The position numbers were made by a program, and so were the translations under genes. The notes under the pieces are model-generated. The model was not told the origin of the DNA and searched no databases. It worked only from the letters and a program-made list of their open reading frames with translations. Below are positions 1 through 11,236 of a stretch of DNA of 64,000 nt, piece by piece. The DNA comes from Ophthalmolycus amberensis (taxonomy: Eukaryota; Chordata; Actinopteri; Perciformes; Zoarcidae): contig JAFEUB010001020.1 of assembly GCA_024529925.1 (NCBI GenBank), forward strand, positions 691,501-755,500, given 5' to 3'. Numbering within the stretch: position 1 is the first letter of the stretch; the number at the start of each line of letters is the position of its first letter.

Positions 1-445
1 ACCCAGGATGGCTCAGGCACACACTGCTGCTGCACCGAGTTATAAAACTCAATGTCAAACAATATTATTACACACTTCATTCAAATTAAGATTTAATGGG
101 CATATAATTGCTTTCCCCCCCCCATGAAGCTCAAGCAATTCCAGCCAAATCCATTTGCTCGTTCTATTTATTTGCTCTCTCACATAACAATGTGAGTCTT
201 TGAGTGGCATTTTCAAGCACTTGGAGGACTTGGAATGCTGCTGGCATTCAAGAGCCCCACTCCGAAACAAAACAAAACAGGGTTAGGGGAAATGTAAGAG
301 GAGAGTGTGCGCTCAGGATAACTACAGTCAGGGGGAAAAAAGGGGGGGGGGGGGTTTGTTCCTCTGTCGGGTTTAGTACTGTTTTCAGGTGATACGCAGA
401 GCGGGCACTTTTTTTTTGGTGTGGGTGTTGTCTTCGGGCCGTCAC
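1..445 (-). other. ext1: ext1 intron 3 (5' part)
   Basis: This is the start of the intron downstream of ext1 exon 3, read on the minus strand. It opens with a GTGACG donor directly after the exon's final CAG codon. It contains a 13-base G run at 342-354 and no further exon, so exon 4 must lie left of the window. Confidence 0.8.
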
Positions 446-553
446 CTGCAGCAGGAGCCTCTCGTCGCCGATCACTGCGGCTGTGTTCCAGTCGATGATC
501 TCGGCGAAAGGCAGCTCCCAACCGTTACTCAGCATCACCGGCACACACGCAGC
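446..553 (-). CDS. ext1: ext1 exon 3 (GT47 exostosin domain)
   Basis: Internal exon of exostosin-1, the Golgi type II membrane glycosyltransferase that with EXT2 elongates heparan sulfate by adding GlcA and GlcNAc alternately. It encodes exactly 36 codons, AACVPVMLSNGW through GDERLLLQ, phase 0 at both ends. This corresponds to human EXT1 residues about 353-388, and the 108-bp length equals that of mammalian exon 3. On the minus strand the acceptor is GTGTCAG|GCT and the donor CAG|GTGACG. The protein segment lies in the N-terminal GT47 (glucuronosyltransferase) half. The acceptor lacks an ordinary pyrimidine tract: a 183-bp (GT)n tract runs almost to the AG. Skipping the exon would keep the reading frame and remove 36 residues. 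Teleosts have several ext1 paralogues (ext1a, b, c) and I cannot assign which this is. EXT2 and EXTL proteins are less likely from the residue match as remembered. Confidence 0.95.
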
Positions 554-555
554 CT

Positions 556-742
<187 letters not shown>

Positions 743-1888
743 AGAGAGGGAAGCTTGGACAAAATCCTTTACAAACACAATCAGAGCTACGGCTAAATCA
801 TGCCTGCTTTGCTACATATTGATCTGGATAATGAAAGCTGCACTGTATTATAATTGATCCGTCTGTGACCCTTTGTGTTAATGCCTAAACCCCCCGTTTG
901 GGGGAAAAAAATAGTATTTTCTCAGATTTGCAAGCTTCTTTGGTGTGATGTGGATATATTATGCATAAAATCACTACTGAGGCTCGGAGCAGCCATTAGG
1001 GAATTCAGTGGCACACGCGGCAGGAGGCCCTTTCTTGTCTTTGCAGAAGCCGCAGACTAGATGCTGTTTCACAGTAGAAATCGTATCAAAGTGCTGAACT
1101 TTAACAACCAAAAGGGAAAAGTTCATCACTTCCAACCCTATCACATGACACAGTCATCTGACTCATCGTTTCTATATAAAGAAAACAATGAATGCAGCTT
1201 CAATTTAGAAAAACAATGCAGCCATACGCGCACAAATACCATCTCAAATGGAACCGAAACATGCGTACAGCACATGTAGCTTTGATCACGGTTAGAAAAT
1301 GCGAGATCAAACATGAGCTTTAACACAACGCAGCTCAGCCGATCAGATAAACAGAAGTGAGCTTGAACATGCGATCGAGATAAGCAGGCTGCACACAGCC
1401 ACGGGTAGCGAGGAATCCAGCACAACGATGAGTGAAAAACAGCAGCCGGAGATCACACGGAGCACAACGCTCTGGATTTATACAAATCAGGAAACATTTA
1501 TTCACCCACAAGAACTCAAACATGCACAAAAAGAATTCCTTAAAAACGCGCTTAATAGTTCCGTTTGTGATTCTCTTTGAGTTTATTTAGATTTCTCAAG
1601 AAAATCTTGAAATCACTTATGAGTGAATTTAAATAAAATTAAATAAAAACACGCTTTTTTCACAGCTGCTGACACGTCAATATGAAAAAAGGTAACTTCA
1701 GGCGCCGTAAAGTTAATCACTCAAAGGAGGCGAGCAGGAGGAGTGATGAAGGCAAAATAAAGTGGATGAATATAGATGTAATAAAAATAAATAAAAAGAG
1801 ATGAAGAGATGGGAGGCAGTGAGGCTGAATGTGGCCTTCGGCAAAGGAGTGGCAGAGGGATGGAGGAGAGTTAGAGGGAACAGCTGGC

Positions 1889-1890
<2 letters not shown>

Positions 1891-1925
<35 letters not shown>

Positions 1926-2044
1926 GTGGGAGTTTGACGTAATGACGGCCCTGTCACTCCCGGGTCATAAAGGTGTCAGCTAAACCAGAGCTGGCCCTCA
2001 GGCTCTGCTGCCTGTCTCCTCCACAAACACACGCTCGCAAAACT

Positions 2045-2081
<37 letters not shown>

Positions 2082-2326
2082 CAGATATGTATACAGACAC
2101 ACAAACAACCTCCAGGCACACACACACTCACGCAGTTGACCTCTGTTTGCAATTGCTTTCTCATTGAAAGACCAAAGCCCGTAAATACTCTCCCTACGTC
2201 TTCCTGTAGATGGTGAGAGTCGATGGATGGAGTGAGTCAGACAAATGGAGAAGGGAGAGAGGAGAGGGCACATTTCCCTCCTGAGTGAAGAGTGCTGGTG
2301 TGTGTGTGTGTGTGTGTGTGTGTGTG
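1891..2326. repeat. Cluster of three GT/CA microsatellites in ext1 intron 2
   Basis: (GT)16 at 1891-1922, (CA)17 at 2047-2080 and a GT tract at 2298-2326, with short CA stretches in between (2117-2128). The first and third are GT and the second is CA on the plus strand, so they are partly self-complementary. They account for the apparent open reading frames rich in His-Thr or Cys-Val here. Confidence 0.9.
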
Positions 2327-4051
2327 GCAGCCGATAGTGAGATAAGCGCACCTATGTGGGTGCACTCTGCGGACGGTAAGGAGAGGTAAAGGACAGTGCA
2401 GTAGTAATGCGGGAGAGCACGGTGCAGTTATAGAAATGGATGAACTGAGGGGAGAGAGGAAGAAAGTGAAGTGCGTAGATTTCAAGAGGTGCTGAGGTAA
2501 GTGGAGGTAAATGCAGATGCAGTGGAGAATGACTCCACATGGGGGGGAATCGATCTCACGGGGTTATTACGGTCATACAGCATGGTGAGGCGTTACGGTA
2601 CATTATATGTAGTTCATACATCACTGCCACAACGTGTTTTTAATCTATTTTAAAACTGGAACAAAAGAAAATAAGAAAAAAACTTTTACCATCTTTGTGG
2701 CTGTAAATTTGTCTGCTTCCAAGTGGACTCCGGTGCGGTTCGGTTGTGGGATTTTGGTATTATTTTTAAAGAGAAACTACGAATAAATGAATTTGCTAAT
2801 GTGTTCAGGAAACAGTCGTATAATGTATCTGTATAAGGTCACGCATCTATCAACAGCTGTTAAAACGGCTGTGCTTTTATACGCCTGTGTACTTTGTCAG
2901 TTCACTAAGTCCGTTAAAAAGAGGTCCAACAGTTAAAAGCCCAGAATAATTTCGCCCTGCCCCGTTGTTTTATTATCAATAATTCAATTATTTCCTTGAG
3001 AGCTCTTCTCTTTGTGACACCAAAAGAAGATGTTTTTCTCTTGGTCCAGACCAAGTGAACTGAGCAACAGGTGTGAAAGCAGCCCGAAGGGAGAACTGTG
3101 GCTAATAAGTGCTAACACGCTACCCAGCTGGGAACATGATCGGGTTCATCGGTTACTTTCTTTACATTATCCCCACTAAAGGGCCAATTACTGTCCCCTG
3201 GCATGTTTCTTCTAGAGATTGTAAATAATTGAATTGAATAAAGAGTTATTAAAGAGAGGGGGATAAAAGCTCGACTAGCTTGCGTTCTTGGATGCTAACA
3301 GGATGAGTTCACACTGTTTTATTAAAAACAACACATGTCTAGCATTGTCTCCTGTCTCTTAACTATTCCTCTTTTGTGTGGCGGCTTGTACACAGATAAA
3401 AGTGAACGGTGCTCAACAGCTACTTGGCTACGCTAGCTTCCTTCTTTTTGGACTCTTCTGGCTCTCCGTTCCCTCAAAGGTCAGCGCTGTCGAGACGGTT
3501 GTCGACTGTGCAAACTCATCACCAAAGCTGAACCTGACTGGATTTACTTCGCTCCCATAGCATCGTCCCGTCATGGAAACTACATAGAAACTAAGATCAG
3601 AATCTGAAACTTGATCAAAACGAATGTTAAGCTCCAATCAAAATCAGGAGTTTTCGAAAACATTCAATTTGTCCAGAAGCCCTGTGAGCACCTTTCTGTT
3701 TTGTATTTTAAATTATCACAAGATCAGGCAGCAATTTAAATGTTTCTCGTGTTGCAGTAAAAAATATATATATACAGTTTGGAGGCAGGACAAAGTTGCT
3801 AATCCTCTCAGTGAAGGTCTGGTTTGTTTATATAAATTACACCATTAGTCTGAGAGTAACGGCGGTAATGATTTAGTGATCCTTTAATGCGAGAAGTCGC
3901 ACCATTAAAACTAGTGCTAAGGGAGCTTTGAGTGTGGGAAGGGATCCTTGTTCTTCCCGGTTATGTTGCTGCGGGGCATGGATCTACTACAGCATGTGCA
4001 GTGCTTCCTCATAATGGGGGTGCGCGTTGGTTTATGTGCTGCTTTGTTTAC

Positions 4052-4145
4052 CTGCAGCGCCTCGAGGAAGCGAAAGGAGCCCAGTCGTCTGCCGCGGGGC
4101 ACCAAACAGAAGGTGGAGTTGTGGAGCATCTCTTTGTAGTCGTAC
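4052..4145 (-). CDS. ext1: ext1 exon 2 (GT47 exostosin domain)
   Basis: 94-bp internal exon of exostosin-1. It begins with the third base of a codon and then encodes 31 residues starting YDYKEMLHNSTF and ending SFRFLEALQ, matching human EXT1 residues about 322-352. Size and phase equal mammalian exon 2. The acceptor is TCTTCGCAG|G and the donor CAG|GTAAAC. The VPRGRRLGSF stretch is intact and includes the arginine equivalent to human R340, a recurrent site of missense change in hereditary multiple exostoses. The N-S-T sequon equivalent to the glycosylation site at human N330 is kept. Continuity with exon 3 (LEALQ then AACVPV) confirms the order. The exon is clearly GC-richer than the flanking intron. 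Exon skipping would shift the frame. Enzyme context is the Golgi EXT1-EXT2 heparan sulfate polymerase. Confidence 0.97.
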
Positions 4146-4153
4146 CTGCGAAG

Positions 4154-4171
4154 ACACACACACACACACAC
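4154..4171. repeat. (AC)9 in the ext1 exon 2 acceptor
   Basis: On the ext1 strand this is (GT)9, followed by TCTTCGCAG and then exon 2. As at exon 3, a GU tract occupies most of the expected polypyrimidine position, leaving only a short TCTTC pyrimidine stretch. Confidence 0.9.
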
Positions 4172-6177
4172 GTGGATAAGTTCACCGCCGCGGGCGAGAA
4201 GGTGTTATTTACGGCAACGCTCTCTGAAAAATATGTGTGTAATTACAGGAGTACGTACGGCGCATGCATCACAGTAACTTGTTGTAATGAGCTATGTAAT
4301 GGGACAGTTTATCACAGCTGAAGGAAATTCCGTGCTGAACACGACTTGTGAAGTATCTCTACCCGTGTCTACATGTATGTGCATAATAGTGTTTGACACA
4401 CCTCACAGGGACATTTGCTGTTTTTTATGTATGACAAACCAGAACAGGCAAATTAGGAACACACACACACACACACACACACACGGTCGTACAAAGGAGC
4501 CGGATGGGGCAAGAAAAGACGACCTTTATCTACACTACTTTATTTCGGAGGTAAAAAAAACGACAGCAAGTGCACCCAGAATGCCTGTGATAATCCCTCA
4601 CTCACAAGCAAGTACGACGGGTCACATTTTAACCTGGATATGTGGTCTTTTGGATGTTTACAACGAACAGTTTTGGGGGATAATGTTACTCTTCACCTTA
4701 CGCTTTCTCCTCCAAATATGTTTGGGCAAGCTGGGGTTTGTTTGCAACCTGTCTCATTTCATCCAATGTCGGTCCGACTTTTTTTTCTCTCTTTGTTATG
4801 ACACGGAGGCCCTCCCACATCTCAGCAACGTGTTTATTTTGGACAGAAGCGATGGCCAAAACTAACACCAACGTGATCCAAATTGTCATAAATCTCCGGC
4901 TTTTGCTTCCGTTTCCTTTTCACCCAACAGCCTCTCCACCCATGAACTCCCATCCCGTCCCGCTCTTCTCCCCCCCCCCCCCTCCCTCCTCATCCTATCT
5001 CACAAACCATACGCTCCATTTGCACACCGCCTCTTCTTTACTCGCTGCCTTTCTCAATCCCTCTATCTCCTAAAGCAGGAGGCCGATGCTCGCTCCCTCC
5101 CTCCCTCGGCTCCTCCTCCTCCCCCCTCATCCCTCTATCTCTCCAGTGAGGTGTGTCTTATTGCTCTCCAAACAGGGTGATCAACCCTGCCAGGGGTAAT
5201 GAGCTGAGAGTGACACCTGCTTCCACCACACAGCTGGCTCTGTGTGTGTATGTGTGTGTGTGTGTCAGAGAGAGACAGAAATAAAGAGACAGTGTGTATC
5301 TCTGCATCGGTCTGTTTGCATGCACGCTGCTTTTCACCGTGTTTTGACGGTTTGCTCGTACTGCTAAATATAAGCAATGATGCCATGTGTTAACATAGTG
5401 CTTCCTTTCCCCTCCGCTGCGTGCGTGAATCCGTTACCAAGTCACCGAATGCCTCGATCTCACGGGTTCTCTCCATTATCTTTGCTTCTCCCGCGTCCCC
5501 TTCCGTCTGTACTTCGTCTCGTCTTCACGCTCCGCTTTCTTCTAAAACGTGGATACGTCTCCCCGTGTGGATTATTCTCTCTCATACAGACACACGGTGC
5601 AGATAAATGCCACCTTAGAAGCTAACATGGCAGCCAACAGTGCAGAACCAGGCGTCACAGTGTTGTGAGGTCTAATTATTTTCTACTTTTTACATGTTTT
5701 CTCTAATATAAATTTAAAAAAGGGAGCAGATCTGTTTGAGCTCTCACATATTTTATGTCACCATGCACCCAAAAGTTATGTTATCCGCCTGCAAGAAGAC
5801 ACCGATCACAACAACTTAGAGTAAACTAAGTCTGCTCGCGACAACGGGCTCAGAAGATGTTCTGCTGTCGAAGAAAAGGGAGACGGATTGGGAGAATGCA
5901 TGAATGAGATGATGCTCAAGAATAACAACAGAACATTTTAAAACTACATTTAAGTGTCTATGCGGGCATTTTCTAAAAATATATTTAGATGTTTTTGTAT
6001 TAATAACTCTACATATTAAACCACGATAAAATTAACTAAATGACACAGCAATGGTTGTTCAGTGAAAAATAACAATGAGCCCTAAGGGCTGTCCAGGTTT
6101 GGGGTTAAGAGACTGGTGAGGCAGAAAATCATTTCTCATTTAGCCACAGAATATACAAGGGGAAGGTTACATAGCGA
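4172..6177. other. Intronic sequence with (AC)13 and a C-rich stretch
   Basis: No gene recognised. It contains an AC tract at 4459-4484, a pyrimidine-rich stretch with a C run near 4971-4982, and a GT tract near 5241-5264. The remaining sequence looks unique. Confidence 0.6.
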
Positions 6178-6707
6178 ACACACACACACACACACACTCT
6201 GCTGTATTGATGATGCCGTGGATGTGCTGTAGCTTGTACAGAAGTGTGACAGCGAATGCTGATGCTGCCTTCAGTGTGTGTGTACCTGTGAATATGGGCC
6301 GAGCTGACGGGGCAAAGTTGGAGGCAAAGCACTTCCTTCACACACACACACACACACACACACATCTACACACACACACACACTTGGTGGTGATGGTGAT
6401 TGCTGATGTTGACGGCGAGATGCCGCCTCGTCTCTTCTTCAGCGGAGCTCTAATGAAGTGCAGGGAGACTTGACAGCCGGGTGATAAAAATCCCACCCTC
6501 ATTCACACCTACATGCAGAACGTTCTGTGCGCCGCATAACGCAAGAGTCGTACGCGTAAACACACACACACACACATGCTCACAGACACATGCACGCGAA
6601 CAAGCGACAGCTGCACGCCCTCACATTGGCGTTCCGTCACCTGTCGATGGAGACGAAGGCGCTTTCTTAGCCCATATTTCAACACCAGCTGTCTGCCTGG
6701 ACGGTGT

Positions 6708-6756
<49 letters not shown>
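6178..6756. repeat. CA/TG microsatellite cluster
   Basis: CA tracts at about 6178-6197, 6339-6362 and 6368-6383, a short one at 6561-6576, and a TG tract at 6713-6756. These explain the low-complexity open frames on both strands here. Confidence 0.9.
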
Positions 6757-6757
<1 letters not shown>

Positions 6758-9434
6758 AACAGCCCACGAAACAGGCCGCCATCTGATGGCCGTGAATATC
6801 AATGTGCGGATTTAACATGCAGCAGCCCGGAAAAATAAATAAATGAAAAAGCGTTTAATCGAACCACAGCTAATCTTTTGTATTTGACCGTTTGACCTTT
6901 TTTTCTGTATTTTTTTTAATGTTTCATAAGCAATGCAGGAAATCTGTACCAAGCCTCTCAAAGCAGAACACCGGTTCACAGGATGCAAGTTGTGCAAGTG
7001 TCTCCTGAAAAAGCGGCAGTACAACCCTCCCACATGATTCACCCGCTGTGCATCCTCATCCCGACTCGGATGTAAAGAGAGGATTTTCTTTCAACGAGGG
7101 AGTGTTGCTGAGATTTGAATGAGGAGGTCCTCTGCCCTGTGAACCAACCTTCACCTCCCTTCCCCCCTTCCTCCCTGCTCCTCTCCTTCAGTGCCAACCT
7201 CCCGTTGTTTTTGCACGTTACGCTGGCTTCAGGGGGCCAAAACTAGCTTTCGCTATCTTTTGAATTCTTCTTCTCTATACCTCCACTTCTCCTCCTTTTT
7301 CTTGCTCCGTCTAACAACAGCTCCTTTATGCCCGTGTGACCTTGAGCTGGCGCCGGGGGAACCACAGCCGAGCTGTGAGAGCCTGCGGGGCTGTGATTGC
7401 GTGTGTTTGGTTTCTATATTTTTCTTGCATGCATGCAAGTGTGTGTGTGTGTGTGTGTGTATGTCTCCATTGTATATATGGGTGTGCGCGCGTGTGTTTG
7501 CGTGACACAGATAACACAATGAAAGCAGGGCGAGAAAGAAACGGAGCGAGCGTGCGACAAAGGTGAAGCGACAGCCTGCAGGAATGGCTAAACTTAAATG
7601 GCAGAAAAACTATGAAGCGGACAGAAAACTAGAGGCTCCGTGTAATAATGACGTCTGCGCGTGTCACCCGTTGTTTAGCACGCGAGGGTGAGTTGACGGC
7701 ATGTACGACAACGGCTTCTCCGCCACATCAATACACGGTTGCCGTGGCAACTTGCCATTTACCGCCTTCACTTGCAGCAACTTAAGTGCACGGGACGGGC
7801 GCTTCATCCGCGCTACCAAGTGGGTCAGCGGGTGAAAGAGGAGAGGGCCCTTATGGCTCAGTGATCTGAAGTGTTCAGATTCTTTACTCAGTACTTATTA
7901 GTAGTCATAACATAATGAAGGACTGAATTGACCCCTCCCCTTTTAGTTACTGTTGCTTCAATGACACACATGAGGTTAACGGTGATAACAGAGGCAGATC
8001 TATATCATGCGATATTCATGATTATCTCGGAAATATTGGTCTTTTTAATCCACAAACAAGTAGATAGAATCATTTCTAGCCAACAACATTTGATCTATGG
8101 TTCACTTTTTAATGTTTCCTGCTGACTGGTTTTATAAGGAGAACCAAAAGGTGTCATAAATAATGCACTTTATGGCTGAAAAAATGCAAAATTGTCAGCA
8201 TCCTCAACAGTCGATGATGCATGTGGAGGACCGGCCCAGTCGCCAGGACATTTTTTTTTCATTATATGACAGGATACGTTATGTAATGTTGTTAATTTAA
8301 GCTAGTTACGTTGTTACTGTTGTTACGCTGCTCTCTCACACAAACCATGATCTTATTTATAACATTAACCAAGTCATTTTGTTGGCTGAACCGAACCAAT
8401 CGCTTCGCAACACTAACCGCGTGTCATTGTTTGTTTCTGCAAGCGAGAGACGAGGCTGATATGCAACGTATTTATGTCACTGTTTTTGTTACAGAAAGGT
8501 CGACATTTGACAAAAACATGGTGTGTAGACACGTTCAATAAAAACAAATGGGTTGGGGAGACACGTGCAATAAGGAGCACCATTACTCTTGTATTGTGGG
8601 ATCGCTCCACTTTACTACAGTAGAGTATCATTTTTTTTAAAGTACATTTCGTTCTGCGCAACCTCATTCAGATACTTACGATAGAAACTCGACTTATACA
8701 ATACAACAGATATTAGAGTTTAGCATTATTGTTTCTACTCTCAAGGGTGAGGCCTAAACGATGAGTTTGGGAAATGTAATGCGACCTTAAGTTTCGCTGG
8801 GGTTGCTGAAGCGTAAACTAAAAAATTGAAGAAGGGAGATAAATGTCACCGTGAACTCTGATAGCCATAGCTCTCACACAGTGATCTCGATCAAGGCTTT
8901 CTGTAACATCACCCGTTACCTCACATACACAAATGTACAAATGATATCCTCGGCCTTGTTAGGACAGTGGTACTCCTGTAGGTTGCAGACTACTTAGCGC
9001 GCTAACATTTGGAGCTTAAGTCAGAGCAGACAAACCCACTGTTTGGACTAAAAAAGAGCAACATTCGCCTGTGACACGTAGGGAAGCATAAAGTGGCACG
9101 AAATGAAGTAAAAGGACCTCAAAATGGTCTCCGGTATACGGCACTGGAGTAAATGCACTTTGTTGGGCAGCCCAGATTCCCAAAGGCGTGCACTTGGTGT
9201 GCTGCCACCTGGACTTTCTGGTGCCGTGTTGGGCACCCAGCAGGCGCCTGAGCATGAAGCCTCGGGGTGAAGAAAACACGAAACCACAACCGGCCTCAGT
9301 GTCTTCCAGGGAGCAGAGACAAGGGATCCAATTTACTGCTTATTGAGAGTGTTGTTACATTAGCCTCCCGGACCTCTCTGCTCTCTCCCTCTGCCACCCT
9401 CTCACTCATTTCTTTGCCTTCCAAGGTGGGTTTC

Positions 9435-9435
<1 letters not shown>
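6757..9435. other. Intronic sequence, mostly unique-looking
   Basis: No coding exon recognised. It holds a GT tract at 7438-7461 and an X-box at 7738-7751 (separate entry). Around 7860-8700 the sequence is AT-rich with short motifs that resemble teleost dispersed repeats, but too weakly for me to name a family. Confidence 0.5.
7738..7751. promoter_or_regulatory. Candidate RFX X-box (palindromic)
   Basis: GTTGCC-GT-GGCAAC is a perfect 6-bp inverted repeat with a 2-bp spacer. It matches the RFX-family X-box consensus, two GTNRCC-type half-sites with a 0-3 bp gap. RFX sites are typical of ciliary gene promoters and some enhancers. Here it sits deep in an intron, so an enhancer or a chance match are both possible. 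Confidence 0.45.

Positions 9436-9491
<56 letters not shown>
9436..9491. repeat. (GT)28 microsatellite
   Basis: 56 bp of uninterrupted GT on the plus strand. A smaller GT tract follows at about 10003-10020. Confidence 0.95.
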
Positions 9492-9495
<4 letters not shown>

Positions 9496-10270
9496 ATGGG
9501 TGTCTGCTGATGTCTGGGACAACATCCAGGTTCTTTTTTTTGTACTGCATTGTCGTGGGGTTTGTAGAGTGTCTGTTTGCTCAAGAGGTTTTGTTTAAAG
9601 AAAAACCTCTTGTAAAGACTCGTCAAATTATTCATTTTTGGTAAAAGAAAGCTCCGATTTCCTCTCGCCGTGTCCTTCTGCACACACCAGGATGAGAGTG
9701 AACCTCGAGATGCAGTGTCTGTACATCAGAAAGATTATTAAAATGATTTGTCGTTACGGGTGTCGTGCCACAGATGTGCTCATGTGTCTATTAAATAACT
9801 CCCGAACAGACTACGGACAGATTCCAGCAGTAATTAAACAGAAGCCTCGTCCTCCCCATCAACACGAGTGTCTAAGCTGAAGCATATTGTTGCGCATGCT
9901 CCCGTGAGAGTGCGACAGATGTGCCGGCTAAGCGGGCTCATGGGTAAAACAAGGAGGCATCTTTGGCTCCAGACTAACTGAGATGGAGTGCGTTTGGTGA
10001 GGATGTGTGTGTGTGTGTGTTTGAGGATGATACAATGTGCGCACACATGCGTACAGCAGCAGATATGAGCTTGAGTGGAATCAGTAGCGTGTGACTGGAA
10101 TGTGTGTGTGCTAATGTCCCCTGACTTTCGCCTCCCTCTACTTATTCGCCCTGCAGCTATGTGGAAAAGTATGTATAAGCATCTGCATGTGTGTGCATCC
10201 TGATGCGTGCTTGTCCATTTTTCTTTTGGTCCCATCGTCCTCCTCCTCCGCAACGCCTGCTGTACACGCT

Positions 10271-10312
10271 GAAACGAATTAATTAGCCTAATTAGCGCTC
10301 ATTAGCCCGCTT
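10271..10312. promoter_or_regulatory. Candidate homeodomain-motif cluster
   Basis: Within about 30 bp there are two TAATTA/TAATTAG cores and one CATTAG core, then a GCTAGC palindrome at 10315-10320. Such clusters of TAAT cores are common in developmental enhancers. There is no coding potential. Conservation was not testable, so this is a motif-level call only. Confidence 0.25.
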
Positions 10313-10425
10313 ATGCTAGCTCCAATCAGCATTCTTACATGTAGCGACCCAGAGGTCCGCCTCGCCGAACAAACACAGGCTTTCTGCGGTCGAACCCATG
10401 ACGACCCTGAGGTCTGCCCACGTGC

Positions 10426-10445
10426 GGGGGGGGGGGGGGGGGGGG
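10426..10445. repeat. G20 homopolymer
   Basis: Twenty consecutive G on the plus strand, one of several G or C runs of 19-20 bases in the window. It can form a G-quadruplex and is prone to sequencing error. Confidence 0.9.
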
Positions 10446-10502
10446 CAATCCAACTGCACTCAGAGGACTGTGAAGAGTTCACCCTGACCAAAGACCATAG
10501 TC

Positions 10503-10735
10503 CTGTGTAGCTCAGTGGGTAGCCTAGCATATAAAACGCAGCCGAGTGAAGAAAACGACTCCGTGGTGGCTGGTTCGGCTGAAGGCGCTGGCCACATTCA
10601 AAGAGTTATAATGGAGAGAAAAAAAACATGCGGCAGCAGGAAAGGCAGCACAGCAGTTACAAGCCAGCTGAGGACAAATATACATCTGGAGCTGTAAATG
10701 TGCATTGGATAAAAGTGTCTACATGTGGTACGGTT
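10503..10735 (+). mobile_element. Possible tRNA-derived SINE-like repeat
   Basis: It begins with GTAGCTCAGTGGGTAG, which resembles the 5' part of a tRNA with a polymerase III A box. It ends near TTGGATAAAAGTGTCT, a segment close to the tail of many teleost SINE-like repeats. The region in between has no coding potential. No clean target-site duplication was identified. It could be a degenerate tRNA-like sequence by chance. Confidence 0.4.
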
Positions 10736-10828
10736 TATTTTAACATGACTGTAAAGCTGTGCTAGGACAGCGATGCTCGTGAATTTGTGGGTTCTGAAAA
10801 TGAAAGCCAACGCTGAACCGCTTTAAAC

Positions 10829-11236
10829 TGGCCATCAGGGGGCGACAGAAGTCAGATTGTATAGAAGTCCATGAGAAAATGACTCTACTTCTCTCTTGAT
10901 TTATTACCTCAGTAAACATTGTAAACATGAGTTTATGGTCTCAATCTCTAGTTTCAAGTATTCTTCAACACAGCATGATGTTCATTTAGTAAGTTATGGT
11001 CCATTTAGAGTCAAATAGACCATAAAGCAGGTGATGCTTTAGGGCGGGGCTACTGTGATTGACAGGTCGCAGAGTCGTACATGACGTCTCTAGGTCACTC
11101 CTTCTCAGTCACTTCTGTTCACTGGTTGCAAAAAGCCAAGATGGCGATGGCCAAAATGCCAAACTTGAGGCTTCAAAACGGCAGTCCAATGGGTGCCGTC
11201 ACCACGACCACTTCTTACATACAGTCTGTGTTCTAG
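10829..11236 (+). mobile_element. Dispersed teleost repeat, copy A
   Basis: About 400 bp beginning GCCATCAGGGGGCGAC and ending in a motif like ACTTCTTACATACAGTCTGTG. The block containing AAAATGACTCTACTTCTCTC, the AACATGAGTTTATGGTCTC segment and the CCATTTAGAGTCAAATAG segment recur in reverse orientation at 19841-20312. I recognise this as a common non-autonomous teleost repeat but cannot give its database name. The start and end are approximate. Confidence 0.75.

Noticed and set aside
248..445. Extension of ext1 exon 3 past LLLQ
   Set aside because: The frame stays open into VTARR, but the CAG|GTGACG donor and the 108-bp match to known exon 3 place the boundary at 446.
10503..10575. Functional tRNA gene
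   Set aside because: Only an A-box-like start is visible. No cloverleaf with anticodon and T arm can be formed, so a SINE-like relic is more likely.
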